A stretch of DNA of 64,000 bases, taken from an uncultured SAR116 cluster alpha proteobacterium (GTDB lineage Bacteria; Pseudomonadota; Alphaproteobacteria; Puniceispirillales; Puniceispirillaceae). Positions 37,658 to 48,602 of the stretch are shown one piece after another (position 1 is the first letter of the stretch; each line of letters starts with the position of its first letter). The notes below the pieces were generated by a model. That model was not told the DNA's origin. It saw only the letters and a program-made list of their open reading frames with translations, and searched no databases. The stretch spans positions 1 to 64,000 of the forward strand of contig CACPDC010000008.1 of assembly GCA_902632595.1 (NCBI GenBank), in the 5' to 3' direction. Made by a program: the position numbers and the translations under genes.

Positions 37658-38832
37658 CTGTCAATCTCACCAAATACAACGTCAAGGGAGCCTATAATTG
37701 CTACAGAATCTGCTAACATATGTCCTCTTGACATATAATCTACCGCTGCCATAAAAAAATAACCGGGTGCTCTTATCTTGCAACGATATGGTTTATTGCT
37801 TCCATCAGAAACGAGATAGACCCCGAATTCACCTTTTGGAGCCTCTACTGCTGTATAACTCTCAGAGGAAGGAACGTGAAAACCTTCTGTATAAATCTTA
37901 AAATGGTGAATTAATGACTCCATAGACATTTTCATGTCACCACGACGTGGGGGTGTAATTTTATTATTTTGGGCGAGAACTGAACCAGGCTGCATTTTAC
38001 TTATAGCTTGTTTGATAATCGTTAAAGATTGTTTCATCTCCTCTACCCGGACTAGATATCTTGCATAACAATCTCCTGTTTTTCCAACAGGAATGTCAAA
38101 GTTCATTTCATCATATGCATCATAAGGGTTTGATTTTCTGAGATCCCAGGGAATGCCTGAAGCACGAATTACTGGCCCACTCATTCCTAATTCAAGCGCT
38201 TGTTCATCTGTTAAAATACCAATGTCAACGGTTCTTTGCTTAAAAATACGGTTGTCCGTAAGAAGTGTCTCCAAGTCTGTGATAAATTTGGGAAATTTAT
38301 CACACCAAGCTAAAATATCTTCAGACAGACCATCTGGGATGTCTTGGTGAACGCCTCCTGGACGAAAATATGCAGCATGTAACCGAGCCCCCGACGCTCT
38401 CTCACAAAATTCCATCAACTGCTCTCTCTCCTCAAAACCCCATAATAATGGTGTCATTGCACCGACATCGATAGCAAATGTAGTCAAATTTAAAAGATGG
38501 TTTAATATTCGTCCGATTTCACAAAACATTACTCTTATGAGTTGTGCTCTTTTTGGTACATCTATCTGCAGTACATTTTCAATTGCGAGAGCCCATACAT
38601 GCTCCTGATTCATTGGTGAAACATAATCTAAACGATCAAAATAAGGCAGTGCCTGGAGATAGGTTTTTTGTTCAATCAGCTTTTCAGTGCCACGATGAAG
38701 AAGCCCTACGTGGGGATCCGCTCTTTGAATAACCTCACCATCCATCTCAAGCACAAGCCTTAATACACCGTGTGCAGCAGGATGCTGAGGTCCAAAATTG
38801 AGTGTTAATGGTCTAATTTGCATCTCACCCAT
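37654..38832 (-). CDS. nuoD: NADH-quinone oxidoreductase subunit D
   Basis: The 49-kDa homologue that, with NuoB, forms the quinone reduction site. The [11 protein letters not shown] start region carries the conserved quinone-site histidine loop. 392 residues, with the usual C-terminal end VVFGEIDR. Two-base gap to nuoC. Confidence 0.97.
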   Translation of the reverse strand: MGEMQIRPLTLNFGPQHPAAHGVLRLVLEMDGEVIQRADPHVGLLHRGTEKLIEQKTYLQALPYFDRLDYVSPMNQEHVWALAIENVLQIDVPKRAQLIRVMFCEIGRILNHLLNLTTFAIDVGAMTPLLWGFEEREQLMEFCERASGARLHAAYFRPGGVHQDIPDGLSEDILAWCDKFPKFITDLETLLTDNRIFKQRTVDIGILTDEQALELGMSGPVIRASGIPWDLRKSNPYDAYDEMNFDIPVGKTGDCYARYLVRVEEMKQSLTIIKQAISKMQPGSVLAQNNKITPPRRGDMKMSMESLIHHFKIYTEGFHVPSSESYTAVEAPKGEFGVYLVSDGSNKPYRCKIRAPGYFFMAAVDYMSRGHMLADSVAIIGSLDVVFGEIDR

Positions 38833-38834
38833 AA

Positions 38835-39509
38835 TTAGGATTCCTCACTTTTTCCGAGCTCTTTATTATCTTTTTCTTTGGAACTCAGAGAGTAATGAAT
38901 GCGCTCCTGATCTCCTTCCCATGGACTCAAAAAATCAAAGTCTCTATATTCTTGCGTAAGTTGAACAGGTTGGTAGGCAACGCGTCTGTTAATATCATCA
39001 TATCGCACTTCCACGTATCCAGTTAGCGGAAAGTCCTTACGAAGGGGGTGTCCTTCAAATCCGTAATCAGTAAGTAAACGTCTAAGGTCTGGATGGTTTG
39101 AGAAAAATAGGCCATACATATCCCAAACTTCTCTTTCAGGCCATTCGGCAGACTTATAAATGCTGGTTATAGAAGGCACTATTTGACCATCATCAATGGG
39201 ACAGATAATTCTTAAACGTTGATTATTCGAAATAGACAGAAGCTGATATACGAGTTCAAATCTCAAAAAGCGTCCTGGATAGTCAACTGCCGTTAGGTCA
39301 GTCAGCTGACTAAAATCAAGTTTGTCGTTTGACTTTAAAATCGTTAATATTTGTATCAATTTGTCGAGTTCGCATCTATATACAAGCTGCCCATTTATAG
39401 AGGATATACTCTCAACTAGGTCTCCCAAAACCTCTGATACAGAGTGACCGAAAGATAGTCTTTCCTTTACACTCTTAATCTTCGTATTAAAATTCTCTTT
39501 TGTATCCAC
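38835..39509 (-). CDS. nuoC: NADH-quinone oxidoreductase subunit C
   Basis: The 30-kDa homologue of the peripheral arm. The [10 protein letters not shown] signature and the [16 protein letters not shown] stretch are present. 224 residues. The start is a GTG at 39509 with an AAAGG sequence 11 bases upstream; separate from nuoD, i.e. not a nuoCD fusion. Confidence 0.95.
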   Translation of the reverse strand: MDTKENFNTKIKSVKERLSFGHSVSEVLGDLVESISSINGQLVYRCELDKLIQILTILKSNDKLDFSQLTDLTAVDYPGRFLRFELVYQLLSISNNQRLRIICPIDDGQIVPSITSIYKSAEWPEREVWDMYGLFFSNHPDLRRLLTDYGFEGHPLRKDFPLTGYVEVRYDDINRRVAYQPVQLTQEYRDFDFLSPWEGDQERIHYSLSSKEKDNKELGKSEES

Positions 39510-39549
39510 CGAAATAAAAACCTTTAGGGTAAAATATATATTGAAATTA

Positions 39550-40095
39550 TTAACGAGAGATTGTCTCTGAACGTTTTATTTTTTTCTTTAATTGCAGCAG
39601 ACCATAAATCAAGGCTTCAGCAGTTGGAGGGCAGCCGGGAACATAAACATCAACTGGAACAATGCGATCGCAACCACGGACAACAGCGTACGAGTAATGA
39701 TAGTAGCCCCCTCCATTAGCGCATGAACCCATTGACAAAACCCATCGTGGCTCAGGCATTTGGTCATAGACTCTTCGTAATGCTGGCGCCATTTTATTTG
39801 TCAAAGTTCCAGCTACAATCATAACATCTGACTGTCTTGGGCTTGGTCTAAACAACATACCGTAACGATCCATATCATATCTGCTGGCTGCGGAATGCAT
39901 CATTTCAACTGCACAACAGGCTAATCCGAATGTCATGGGCCAAAGAGAACCAGACCTCGCCCAATTGAAGAGTTTGTCCGCGCTTGCTATTACGAAGCCT
40001 TTATTGACGATCTCATCGTTCACCGCATTCAAGATTAAATCTTGTTCTTTGCCCGGAGGAATTGGTTTATCTAATTTAGAAGGAATCACTCCCAT
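39550..40095 (-). CDS. nuoB: NADH-quinone oxidoreductase subunit B
   Basis: Holds the terminal [4Fe-4S] cluster N2; ligands C60, C61, C125 and C155 are all visible. A longer frame runs back into nuoA, but AGGAG lies seven bases before the ATG at 40095 and the resulting [10 protein letters not shown] start suits the family (181 residues). It overlaps the end of nuoA by 10 bases. Confidence 0.95.
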   Translation of the reverse strand: MGVIPSKLDKPIPPGKEQDLILNAVNDEIVNKGFVIASADKLFNWARSGSLWPMTFGLACCAVEMMHSAASRYDMDRYGMLFRPSPRQSDVMIVAGTLTNKMAPALRRVYDQMPEPRWVLSMGSCANGGGYYHYSYAVVRGCDRIVPVDVYVPGCPPTAEALIYGLLQLKKKIKRSETISR

Positions 40096-40451
40096 TCCAA
40101 AGCTCCTTTTTTCCATTCGTAGATAAACCCAATAGTCAATACTGCAAGGAAAATCATCATTGACCAAAAACCTAATAAACCAATTTCACCTAATGCCACA
40201 GCCCAGGGAAAAAGAAACGCTATTTCAAGATCAAATATTATAAAAAGAATAGCCACCAAATAAAATCGTACATCAAAAGGCTTACGAGAGTCATTAAAAG
40301 CATCAAAACCGCATTCGTAAGCCGCAAGTTTCTCCACATCAGGCTCGCTGCGTCCCAGCAATACAGAGCCAAGGACGAATGCTCCCGACAATCCTATAGC
40401 TATTATCAAAAAAACAGCAATTGGTAGATATTCGGATAAATAAATATCCAT
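40086..40451 (-). CDS. nuoA: NADH-quinone oxidoreductase subunit A
   Basis: A 121-residue subunit with three membrane helices; the [12 protein letters not shown] loop carries the conserved cysteine that changes exposure during complex I turnover. First gene of the nuo unit; the 0.6 kb upstream up to tRNA-Glu has no gene. Confidence 0.96.
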   Translation of the reverse strand: MDIYLSEYLPIAVFLIIAIGLSGAFVLGSVLLGRSEPDVEKLAAYECGFDAFNDSRKPFDVRFYLVAILFIIFDLEIAFLFPWAVALGEIGLLGFWSMMIFLAVLTIGFIYEWKKGALEWE

Positions 40452-41121
<670 letters not shown>

Positions 41122-41231
41122 ACATAGGTCTAAATTTTTAATAATATTGTATAGATAAATCAACTTTTTTTTCGGCATAGCACATGATTTTTGAAAAAAT
41201 TTGCTGGAAAATAAACATTTAAAATAATTAA

Positions 41232-43049
41232 TTAGTCAAATTGTTTAGCAATATCTTCTATCACGAACTGTACTGACTTTCCACCACGCCATTCATCTTT
41301 TTTCAATTTACCAAGAACCTTAAGTGGTCCTAATTCTCTTATATTTTTTAATATATTGCCTATTGCTGTATTGGCAGCATTGAACATAATAGCCCTTATA
41401 GGGCTAGAAGTACCATCATCTAAAAATGCTGTAAAATGAGAGTTTGACGCTCCAATCCACTTTATATTTTTAAATGAAATGTGAGTGAGCAATAAGTTGG
41501 GTTCTGGCTGTCCTGAGCCAAATGGTCCACATTTTAAAATATTTTCAGCTAATTCAGCATTACAGCCAGCAACTGAAATAGTAGAAGTAATTTCATATAT
41601 TTTTTGCGGAGGAAACGGAATCAGAGCCGATATTTTTTTTGTCAAATATTCTCTAAATGTATCTAATTGGTCTACTTCTAAACTCGCTCCAGCTGCCATA
41701 TCATGGCCACCACCTGAAATTAATAAACCACTTTGTCTTGCCGCTAAAACTAAATTACCGAGAGGAATTGATGGGATGCTTCTTCCAGAACCTTTTGCAA
41801 TATTATCTTTAGATACAGCCATAACAAATGTAGGTCTTGAATAAATTTCTTTTAGTCGTCCAGCGACTATCCCCAACACACCCTCATTATAACTGGTATT
41901 CGCTATAACTAATGCTAAAAGGTCTGGATTTTGACTCAACTGCACCTCTGCTTGTTTAATCGCATCCTCAGTAATTTCTTGCTCAATAGCCCGCCTTTGC
42001 TTGTTCAATTCATCTAAATGAATTGCCAATGAAACAGATTTTTCATGTTCCTGTTCAATCAACAGTTTAACACCAATATCTGATTTTCCCATTCTTCCAG
42101 CTGCGTTTATTCGAGGACCAAGCACAAAGCTGCATTCGTATTCACCAACAGCCTTATCTAAACCAGCAACATCTGCCAACGCTGCCAATCCAGTATTTCG
42201 ACGATGACGCATCACTTTAAGCCCTTGTCTGATAAAAGCTCGGTTGAGATTTTTTACGGGCACAACATCGCATAAGGTTGCAATACCAACTAGATCGAGA
42301 ACAGATAATAAATCAGGCAAATCAGTGTGTCCTGATTGACGCAAAGCCCTTATAAGAGAAACACAAGTGATAAAGCAAACCCCAGATGCACATAAATAAC
42401 CAAATCCGCTTTGGTCATCGAGGCGGTTAGGATTCACTATAGCCAGCGCTTTTGGCAGTGCAGGTCCTGCAAGATGATGGTCAATAACGATAATATCCAA
42501 CCCTTCATCATGAACTACTTCTAAAGTTTCGTGTGCAGTTATACCACAATCTAACGTTAAAACTAGAGTTGCATCATTATCTCTAAGTCTATGTAAAGCT
42601 TCTATATTTGGACCATATCCTTCTGAAAATCTATCGGGGATATGAATGTCAACACTACACCCTAAAAAAGTTAAAACCCTATAAAAAAGGGCTGCAGAAC
42701 AAGCTCCGTCAACATCATAATCGCCAAAGATTCCAATTTTTTCTTTTTGTTTCACAGCTTGCAATAGTCTGTTCGTTGTTTCCTCCATGCCAATAAAAGA
42801 ATTGGGTTCTGGCAGAAGTGATTTTAGCTTTGGTTCAAGATAAGTTTCTACATTATCGGAGAAAATGCCTTTTCTAGCCAAGTAAAGGCAGATTGCCGGT
42901 GGCAAATCATGCGTTTCTTTTATTCGCAATGCCTGACGTCTCACCACGTCAGGACTATGATGGGAAAATTCGCTAACCCATTTCGCGCCGGATAATGAAG
43001 ATGCAACATTCATAAGTTGTAAGGCAGAAGAATTCGTGTAATCAAACAT
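41232..43049 (-). CDS. recJ: Single-stranded-DNA-specific exonuclease RecJ
   Basis: RecJ degrades single-stranded DNA 5'-3' in recombination and mismatch repair. The DHH-family motifs are in order: FGDYDVDGACSA, TLDCGIT, VIDHHLAGP, and later SGGGHDMAAGA of the DHHA1 domain. 605 residues, normal. It starts two bases after the hom stop, so the two are probably co-transcribed. Confidence 0.96.
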   Translation of the reverse strand: MFDYTNSSALQLMNVASSLSGAKWVSEFSHHSPDVVRRQALRIKETHDLPPAICLYLARKGIFSDNVETYLEPKLKSLLPEPNSFIGMEETTNRLLQAVKQKEKIGIFGDYDVDGACSAALFYRVLTFLGCSVDIHIPDRFSEGYGPNIEALHRLRDNDATLVLTLDCGITAHETLEVVHDEGLDIIVIDHHLAGPALPKALAIVNPNRLDDQSGFGYLCASGVCFITCVSLIRALRQSGHTDLPDLLSVLDLVGIATLCDVVPVKNLNRAFIRQGLKVMRHRRNTGLAALADVAGLDKAVGEYECSFVLGPRINAAGRMGKSDIGVKLLIEQEHEKSVSLAIHLDELNKQRRAIEQEITEDAIKQAEVQLSQNPDLLALVIANTSYNEGVLGIVAGRLKEIYSRPTFVMAVSKDNIAKGSGRSIPSIPLGNLVLAARQSGLLISGGGHDMAAGASLEVDQLDTFREYLTKKISALIPFPPQKIYEITSTISVAGCNAELAENILKCGPFGSGQPEPNLLLTHISFKNIKWIGASNSHFTAFLDDGTSSPIRAIMFNAANTAIGNILKNIRELGPLKVLGKLKKDEWRGGKSVQFVIEDIAKQFD

Positions 43050-43051
43050 TC

Positions 43052-44344
43052 TTAACCAAAAGAACCACTATCATATATGGGTATAAGCATTGGACTATCT
43101 AACACATGCTCACTTAGGCTTATTTTACTAACTGCGGCCTCAATAGTTTTTTTGGTACATTTATGAGTTGTTAATACTAAAAATACCGGCCCGTTATCTG
43201 ACTGACCATTTTGTATCATTGACGCCACTGATAATTTATAATCTCTCAATATAGCTGAAATCTCTGACAATACCCCTGGTTTGTCTGTTACAGCTATTCG
43301 AAGATAGAAACATTGCTTAGGTAGATTATGTTCATCTAATTTTTGAACTGAAAGTGCTTTAACCGGACATCCGTAGGCGAAATTGGCGAGTCCAGATGCG
43401 ACATCAATCAAATCCGCTAAAACCGCTGATGAAGTTGGCCCTGCACCCGCACCAGGTCCAATACAAATTGATGACTCAACTGGTACACCCCGATAGCTCA
43501 CCGCGTTAAGAGCACCATTAACAGAAGCAAGTTGTTCTTTTGAGGGTATAAGTGCCATAGTTATTTCAGCACTACAGTCTCGTTTGGCGATGCCGAGTAG
43601 CTTCAAGCAAAAACCCAGTTTTCCTGCAAAATTAATATCGATATCTGATACATGTCTTATTCCAGATACAGAAAGACTAGAAAATTTGATTTGCTGCTTA
43701 AAGGCAATCGCAGATAAAATAGCCAATTTATGCGCAGCATCTACACCGTCTATGTCAACGCTAGGATCCGCTTCTGCAAAGCCTTTTTTCTGCGCCTCTT
43801 CCAATACCTCCTCAAAAGTGTTCTTTGCGGATGTCATTTTAGATAATATATAATTACAAGTACCATTCAAAATACCAGAAACAGTATCTATTTGATTACC
43901 AGCAAGTCCCTCTCGCAGGATTTTAATTGCTGGGATTCCTCCTGCAACAGCAGCCTCGAATTGAATAGTCACGTTATTTTCTTCTGCGAGTTCAGACAAA
44001 CTAAAGCCGTGATGCGCAATCATAGCTTTATTAGCTGTAATAACGTGCTTCCCTGCTTCAAGCGCTCGTTGGCACAAATCAAGTGCAATTCCGCCCTCGC
44101 CGCCAATCAGTTCGATAATTACATCAATATCATCGTGTTCCAATAATTTTAGCGGGTCTTTGTAGAAAGCAATATTATCACGTGAGAAACCACGTTCCTT
44201 TCCCTCATCTCGGGCACTTACGGCGATAATTTTTAGTTTTTTGCCGGCTCTTCTCGAAAGCATGTCATATGAAGTGGTGATTTGCCTCGCAGTTTCAGCA
44301 CCGACAACACCCAAACCAGCAATTCCAATTTGAAACACTGACAT
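43052..44344 (-). CDS. hom: Homoserine dehydrogenase
   Basis: Reduces aspartate semialdehyde to homoserine, the branch to threonine and methionine. An NAD(P)-binding GIAGLGVVGAET fold opens the protein; the catalytic region SGILNGTCNYILSKM and the FAEADPSVDIDGVDAAHK segment follow. A C-terminal ACT domain (about 350-420, beginning RIAVTDKPGVLSEI) points to feedback control, usually by threonine. 430 residues. glpX, often placed after hom in this class, is absent; recJ follows directly. Confidence 0.96.
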   Translation of the reverse strand: MSVFQIGIAGLGVVGAETARQITTSYDMLSRRAGKKLKIIAVSARDEGKERGFSRDNIAFYKDPLKLLEHDDIDVIIELIGGEGGIALDLCQRALEAGKHVITANKAMIAHHGFSLSELAEENNVTIQFEAAVAGGIPAIKILREGLAGNQIDTVSGILNGTCNYILSKMTSAKNTFEEVLEEAQKKGFAEADPSVDIDGVDAAHKLAILSAIAFKQQIKFSSLSVSGIRHVSDIDINFAGKLGFCLKLLGIAKRDCSAEITMALIPSKEQLASVNGALNAVSYRGVPVESSICIGPGAGAGPTSSAVLADLIDVASGLANFAYGCPVKALSVQKLDEHNLPKQCFYLRIAVTDKPGVLSEISAILRDYKLSVASMIQNGQSDNGPVFLVLTTHKCTKKTIEAAVSKISLSEHVLDSPMLIPIYDSGSFG

Positions 44345-44383
44345 GCAAAATAAACCTTTCTAAGATATTCAAAATTAAGGCTC

Positions 44384-44412
44384 CACCTACCAGATTAGCA
44401 GCTTGCAAGGTG
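44384..44412. repeat. Small hairpin upstream of hom
   Basis: CACCT (44384-44388) pairs with AGGTG (44408-44412) on either strand, enclosing the palindrome CTTGCAAG at 44402-44409 in part. It lies in the 114-base gap between the coxG-like stop and the hom start, so it could be a weak terminator or leader structure. No known riboswitch consensus was recognised. Confidence 0.3.
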
Positions 44413-44458
44413 CACTATATTCAAAACTTATAAATTATTTCAAAACAAAATTAAACTG

Positions 44459-45088
44459 CTATTTTGTTCGGCTGAACCAACCTTTTATAATTGCAATCAG
44501 TAATGAGAATACGTTTAATTCATTTTTTGGACTTTTGGCTTTGGAAGATTTATATTGTTGATCCGCCACATTCATCTCATCAAATTTTTGTGTCTCCGAC
44601 TCACCACTATTTTTCTTTGGGTCATTTAATGATTGCTTGTCTAGGATATCTGTTTTGAGGTTTTCAGAAAATTCAGATACTATTTGACCCGCAACAACAT
44701 TAATTAAGCCACTTGCTCTACCATATTGAGCGATTGACCCTGATAGTAAAACATCCGTGCGAACAATCACCTCTGTATGGTCATTTTCAGCCTCTTTAAG
44801 AACAAAAGTCATTGTCGCTTCTGCTTGACCCCGGCCTTTTTTATCGGATCCCTGTGCTTTTACCTGTGCTGTATATAAGTTATTATCGATTGATGTGATT
44901 GACGCAGAACCGGCAAAACTTAACGCAACTGGGCCTAACCTCACGTTTGCCTGACCACTAAACAATCCATTTTCCTCTCCTGTGAGACTTGCCCCTGGAA
45001 TACAAGGAGTAATTCTTGGCACATCTGTTAATACTTCCATAGCAGCTGCCCTACCAAGGGGGACTATAAATCTATTTTCTAATTCCAA
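44459..45088 (-). CDS. CoxG-like (CO dehydrogenase subunit G family) SRPBCC protein
   Basis: A 209-residue protein of the CoxG/SRPBCC family. The PRITPCIPGASLTGE and GQANVRLGPV stretches are typical. The last 20 residues form a hydrophobic anchor followed by basic residues, as in CoxG proteins that tie CO dehydrogenase to the inner membrane. No coxMSL genes are in the window, so this is an orphan member and its partner, perhaps another molybdenum hydroxylase, is unknown. It follows the maiA-like gene by 29 bases. Confidence 0.85.
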   Translation of the reverse strand: MELENRFIVPLGRAAAMEVLTDVPRITPCIPGASLTGEENGLFSGQANVRLGPVALSFAGSASITSIDNNLYTAQVKAQGSDKKGRGQAEATMTFVLKEAENDHTEVIVRTDVLLSGSIAQYGRASGLINVVAGQIVSEFSENLKTDILDKQSLNDPKKNSGESETQKFDEMNVADQQYKSSKAKSPKNELNVFSLLIAIIKGWFSRTK

Positions 45089-45117
45089 TTAACTTCTCCC
45101 AAAAAAAATCTTTACCA

Positions 45118-45786
45118 TTATTGTTTTTTTACAAATCCTGGATGATGTTTAGGATGTGCTCTCTCAAACTCTACATTTTCATATAACGCTGTTTCAACAG
45201 ATATCAATCTGTCATAATTTGACACATCTACCCCGTAATTACGTGCTCCTTGTATGTGAGGGATTAGACACAAATCAGCCATAGAAATGTTTTTTCCAAG
45301 AACATAAGGTCCGTGGGTCTGAAGAGACGAATATTCTTCATGTTCCAATAACCCTTCCATTGCTTCACAACCACGTTTCATAAAATATCTACAAAAATCA
45401 TTTACCTGAACTTCATTAAATTTATATTCACTTGCCAATAAATTACGCACTCTTGGTACAATAACAGGATGAGAATCAGCTGCACTTATTAAGCTAAATC
45501 TTCTACATAAATATCTTAACTTAAGGTTGGTCGGAAGTAGCGGATTTTGCTTATATTTCTCATCAAGGTATTCAATAATTGCAAGAGATTGAGCAAAACT
45601 CTGGTTTCCCAGCTGCAGCACAGGTACCGAATGTTCAGGATTATAACTAGTAAAACTATCGTTAAACTGCTCCCCTTCAAGTAAATTTACAACAGATAAA
45701 TTGTACTCTATACCCTTTATGTTTAGAGCAATACGTACTCGCCATGCTGCTAGAGACCTCCAAAAACTGAATAGAACCGGTTTCAT
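45118..45786 (-). CDS. maiA: Maleylacetoacetate isomerase (zeta-class glutathione S-transferase)
   Basis: Zeta-class GSTs isomerise maleylacetoacetate to fumarylacetoacetate in tyrosine breakdown. The N-terminal thioredoxin-like domain has FSFWRSLAAWRVRIAL, matching the zeta SSxxxxRVRIAL pattern; the C-terminal helical domain ends with HPKHHPGF. The ATG at 45786 has GGAGA about five bases upstream and is preferred to the earlier codons at 45798-45801, giving 222 residues. No other tyrosine-degradation gene is nearby, so the exact substrate is inferred. Confidence 0.82.
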   Translation of the reverse strand: MKPVLFSFWRSLAAWRVRIALNIKGIEYNLSVVNLLEGEQFNDSFTSYNPEHSVPVLQLGNQSFAQSLAIIEYLDEKYKQNPLLPTNLKLRYLCRRFSLISAADSHPVIVPRVRNLLASEYKFNEVQVNDFCRYFMKRGCEAMEGLLEHEEYSSLQTHGPYVLGKNISMADLCLIPHIQGARNYGVDVSNYDRLISVETALYENVEFERAHPKHHPGFVKKQ

Positions 45787-46060
45787 TATACTCTCCATCA
45801 TTTAAAGTATTTCGTCAGATCAAAAGTTGAATTTTGACTACCTAGCCTATTTTCTTATTGTTTAAAGAGTTTAAGGAATCAAAATAATTAAAGCAAGAAT
45901 ATCGATAATCTATAGTGGAACTGTTTTTAATCCGCTGCTATTATCCCATTAGTAAACAAAGAAATAAAAAGTGATTATAGAAGTAGTTTAAAAGTTGTAC
46001 ACAAATAGATTTCATCACGATAAATAACGCATTCAAAGCAATATTAAGGGAATTAAAAAG

Positions 46061-46852
46061 ATGCAACAGATAGATACAAAAGCAGGAACCGCTAATTATG
46101 AAACAAAAGGAAATAGCGAGAAACCCACACTTGTGCTTTTTCACACTTTACTAGCTGATTGTTCTGTATATGACGGGATTATAGACGAACTTGCTAGAAA
46201 ATTTTGTGTCACCAGATTTCATTTTCCTGGATATGGTGCTTCAACAGGTTTATGCAATAGTATTGATGATTATGCTGATTGGACAGCAGAACTGTTTTAC
46301 GCTCTTGATATTTCCAAAAACGGTACCAAACCGATTTCTGTGTTCTCTAATGGATTTGGTGGCTTTGTCTCTTTAGGCCTATGCTTAAGACATGCAGAAC
46401 TAGTTTCACATCTAGTAATTTCTAACAGTGGAGGGGCATTTCCAGAGGAACGAAAAGCACCTTTACTTGGAATGGCTGAAAAAGTTAGGACCGCGGGCAT
46501 TGACGCTGTTTTAGATATCGCAATGAGTCGGATGTTTCCGGATGCCTTTAGGCAAGCAAATCCTGATATTATATTGGAACGAAAAAACAAACTTTTAACA
46601 GCCAATCCCGATCAATTTGCGAAAGCCTGTCAAGCACTCTCCCAGTTAGACTATTTATCAAAAGCTAGTCAGATAAAGTGCGATGTTGATGTAATTGCGG
46701 GTTTGCAAGATGAAACAACTCCACCAAGCATGGCAATTGAATTAAACGAACGAATAAGCCAGGCAAATTATCATGAAATCGCAAATAGTGGGCATTGTCC
46801 TCAGATACAGCAACCTAAAACATTATTGCAACTTATCTCAAAGATTTTGTGA
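46061..46852 (+). CDS. Alpha/beta-hydrolase-fold protein lacking the usual nucleophile
   Basis: A 263-residue alpha/beta hydrolase-fold protein. An oxyanion segment LVLFHTLLAD, a likely acid D217 (GLQDET) and a catalytic-position histidine H245 (NSGHCP) are present. At the nucleophile elbow, where G-x-S-x-G is expected, the sequence is SNGFGG (96-101), so glycine G98 replaces the serine. It may be non-hydrolytic, or use another mechanism. The stop overlaps the start of the following Old Yellow Enzyme gene (TGATG), so the two are coupled and probably act together. The divergent maiA start lies 274 bases upstream. Confidence 0.8.
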   Translation: MQQIDTKAGTANYETKGNSEKPTLVLFHTLLADCSVYDGIIDELARKFCVTRFHFPGYGASTGLCNSIDDYADWTAELFYALDISKNGTKPISVFSNGFGGFVSLGLCLRHAELVSHLVISNSGGAFPEERKAPLLGMAEKVRTAGIDAVLDIAMSRMFPDAFRQANPDIILERKNKLLTANPDQFAKACQALSQLDYLSKASQIKCDVDVIAGLQDETTPPSMAIELNERISQANYHEIANSGHCPQIQQPKTLLQLISKIL

Positions 46853-47925
46853 TGCTTTTTACTCCGCTAGAAATTGGACCTTTGACGCTCTCAAACCGTA
46901 TCGTAATTTCTCCTATGTGTCAGTATTCCGCAGATGATGGCTGTATGAATGATTGGCATTTACAACATGCGATGCAAATGGCAATGAGTGGCGCAGGAAT
47001 GTTTGTTGTAGAAGCAACAGCAGTAGAGAGACGTGGTCGAATTACGCATCATTGTGTGGGTCTTTATTCAGACCAAAATGAAGACTCTATTCGAAATGTA
47101 TTAAATGCAGCGCGCTCTGTTGCAACTAACGATTTGAAATTTGCTATTCAGCTGGGGCATGCTGGTAGAAAGGCCTCTCATAATGTGCCATGGCAAGGCG
47201 GAAAAGCTTTAGCTATGAACGAAGATTCATGGATTACAGTAGCCCCGTCTGCTCTTCCATTTACCCAAGGAGCTCATTTACCAGAGGCACTAAATAAAGA
47301 AGGTTTGCAACAAATTATTCAAAATTTTGTTAATGCAGCAATACGTGCTGTTAGGTTAGGATTTTCTGCAATAGAACTTCATGGCGCACATGGCTATCTC
47401 ATTCACGAATTTATTTCGCCTATTTCAAATCAAAGAGAAGATGAGTATGGAGGAACATTAACAAACCGAATGAAATTTCCACTAGAAATATTTGATAACG
47501 TTCGTAAAGTTGTACCAGCAAATATACCATTAGGGATTAGATTGACTGGCACAGACTGGCGTGACGACGGCCTTTCAATCAAAGATTCACAGGTAGTAGC
47601 TCAAAACTTCGCAGAACATGGTGCAGATTATTTATGCATTTCAAGTGGTGGAATTACAACAGGACTTGAAATTCCGATTGCGCCGAATTATCAAGTGCAT
47701 CTTGCCAAAGCAGTCAAAGATGTTGTCTCAATACCAGTTCGAGCTGTTGGTCTTATCACAACAGCCGAACAGGCAAATAAAATCATTATAAAAGAAGATG
47801 CTGATATGGTTACACTAGGCCGTGCTTTTTTAGCAAATCCGAGATGGGTTTGGGACGCATCAATTGAGCTTGATTTTCCAATAAAAGTTCCGCCACAATA
47901 TGAACGAGCTTATAAAGCGCCGTAA
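46852..47925 (+). CDS. NADH:flavin oxidoreductase (Old Yellow Enzyme, YqjM-like)
   Basis: An FMN-dependent ene-reductase of the YqjM-like class: it reduces activated C=C bonds with NAD(P)H. The PMCQYSA cysteine, the QLGHAGRKAS segment, the paired histidines in HGAHGYLIHEF and the EYGG-TNR stretch are class hallmarks. About 357 residues. ATG 46852 overlaps the hydrolase stop by one base; a GTG three bases earlier is also possible. The physiological substrate is unknown. Confidence 0.92.
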   Translation: MLFTPLEIGPLTLSNRIVISPMCQYSADDGCMNDWHLQHAMQMAMSGAGMFVVEATAVERRGRITHHCVGLYSDQNEDSIRNVLNAARSVATNDLKFAIQLGHAGRKASHNVPWQGGKALAMNEDSWITVAPSALPFTQGAHLPEALNKEGLQQIIQNFVNAAIRAVRLGFSAIELHGAHGYLIHEFISPISNQREDEYGGTLTNRMKFPLEIFDNVRKVVPANIPLGIRLTGTDWRDDGLSIKDSQVVAQNFAEHGADYLCISSGGITTGLEIPIAPNYQVHLAKAVKDVVSIPVRAVGLITTAEQANKIIIKEDADMVTLGRAFLANPRWVWDASIELDFPIKVPPQYERAYKAP

Positions 47926-48090
47926 TAATGTCAGTGATTAATTCAATAACCTGATTAATTTTGGAAAAGCTCATTACCCGACAAATAAGCATTGTTCTAA
48001 TTAGCTGCCAACAGTTATCAACACTTTGTCAGTAAAAAAAAGGGCGTTAGAAAAACTAAACTTTTTTTGATAATATGTTGAATAGGTATT

Positions 48091-48600
48091 TTATCTTTTT
48101 GAAAACTGGAATGAACGACGTGCTTTCGCCTTTCCATATTTTTTCCGCTCTACTACGCGGGGATCACGAGTTAGAAAACCACCAGCCTTCAAAGGAGGTC
48201 TGAGACCCGGTTCAAAATTAACAAGCGCCCTACTAATCCCATGTCGCACCGCGCCGGCTTGCCCTGAAAGGCCACCACCTTTTACAGTTGCGAAAACATC
48301 AAATTCACCTTCTCTACTTGCTGCCTGGAGAGGCTGTACTAACAACATTTGTAGCACTGGACGCGCGAAATATTCCGCCAATATTTTTCCATTAATCATT
48401 ATGTTTCCAGAGCCTCGTTTGACCCATACACGAGCAGCGGCGTTTTTCCGCCTTCCGGTTGCATATGATCGACCGAGCTCATCTATTTTAGGTTCTACAA
48501 TCGATACTAAAGTTGATTCTTGTTCAGACTCATCTTTTAACGCAGAAAGGCTAGCTAACCCTGCTTTTTCATTTTCTTCTAAAGATGTTTCTTCGGACAT
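48091..48600 (-). CDS. rpsI: 30S ribosomal protein S9
   Basis: S9 touches the P-site tRNA with its basic C-terminal tail. The [14 protein letters not shown] core start, [19 protein letters not shown] segment and the terminal [11 protein letters not shown] are diagnostic. An acidic N-terminal extension of about 44 residues is usual in alphaproteobacteria. 169 residues; it starts two bases after rplM. Confidence 0.97.
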   Translation of the reverse strand: MSEETSLEENEKAGLASLSALKDESEQESTLVSIVEPKIDELGRSYATGRRKNAAARVWVKRGSGNIMINGKILAEYFARPVLQMLLVQPLQAASREGEFDVFATVKGGGLSGQAGAVRHGISRALVNFEPGLRPPLKAGGFLTRDPRVVERKKYGKAKARRSFQFSKR

Positions 48601-48602
48601 AC

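Noticed and set aside
44345-44458. Possible SAM-type riboswitch ahead of hom
   Set aside because: There is a small hairpin, but I could not match the conserved core of any SAM riboswitch class.
45941-46144. 67-codon hydrophobic minus-strand frame
   Set aside because: It overlaps the start of the hydrolase-fold gene on the other strand; the hydrophobic residues come from AT-rich DNA.
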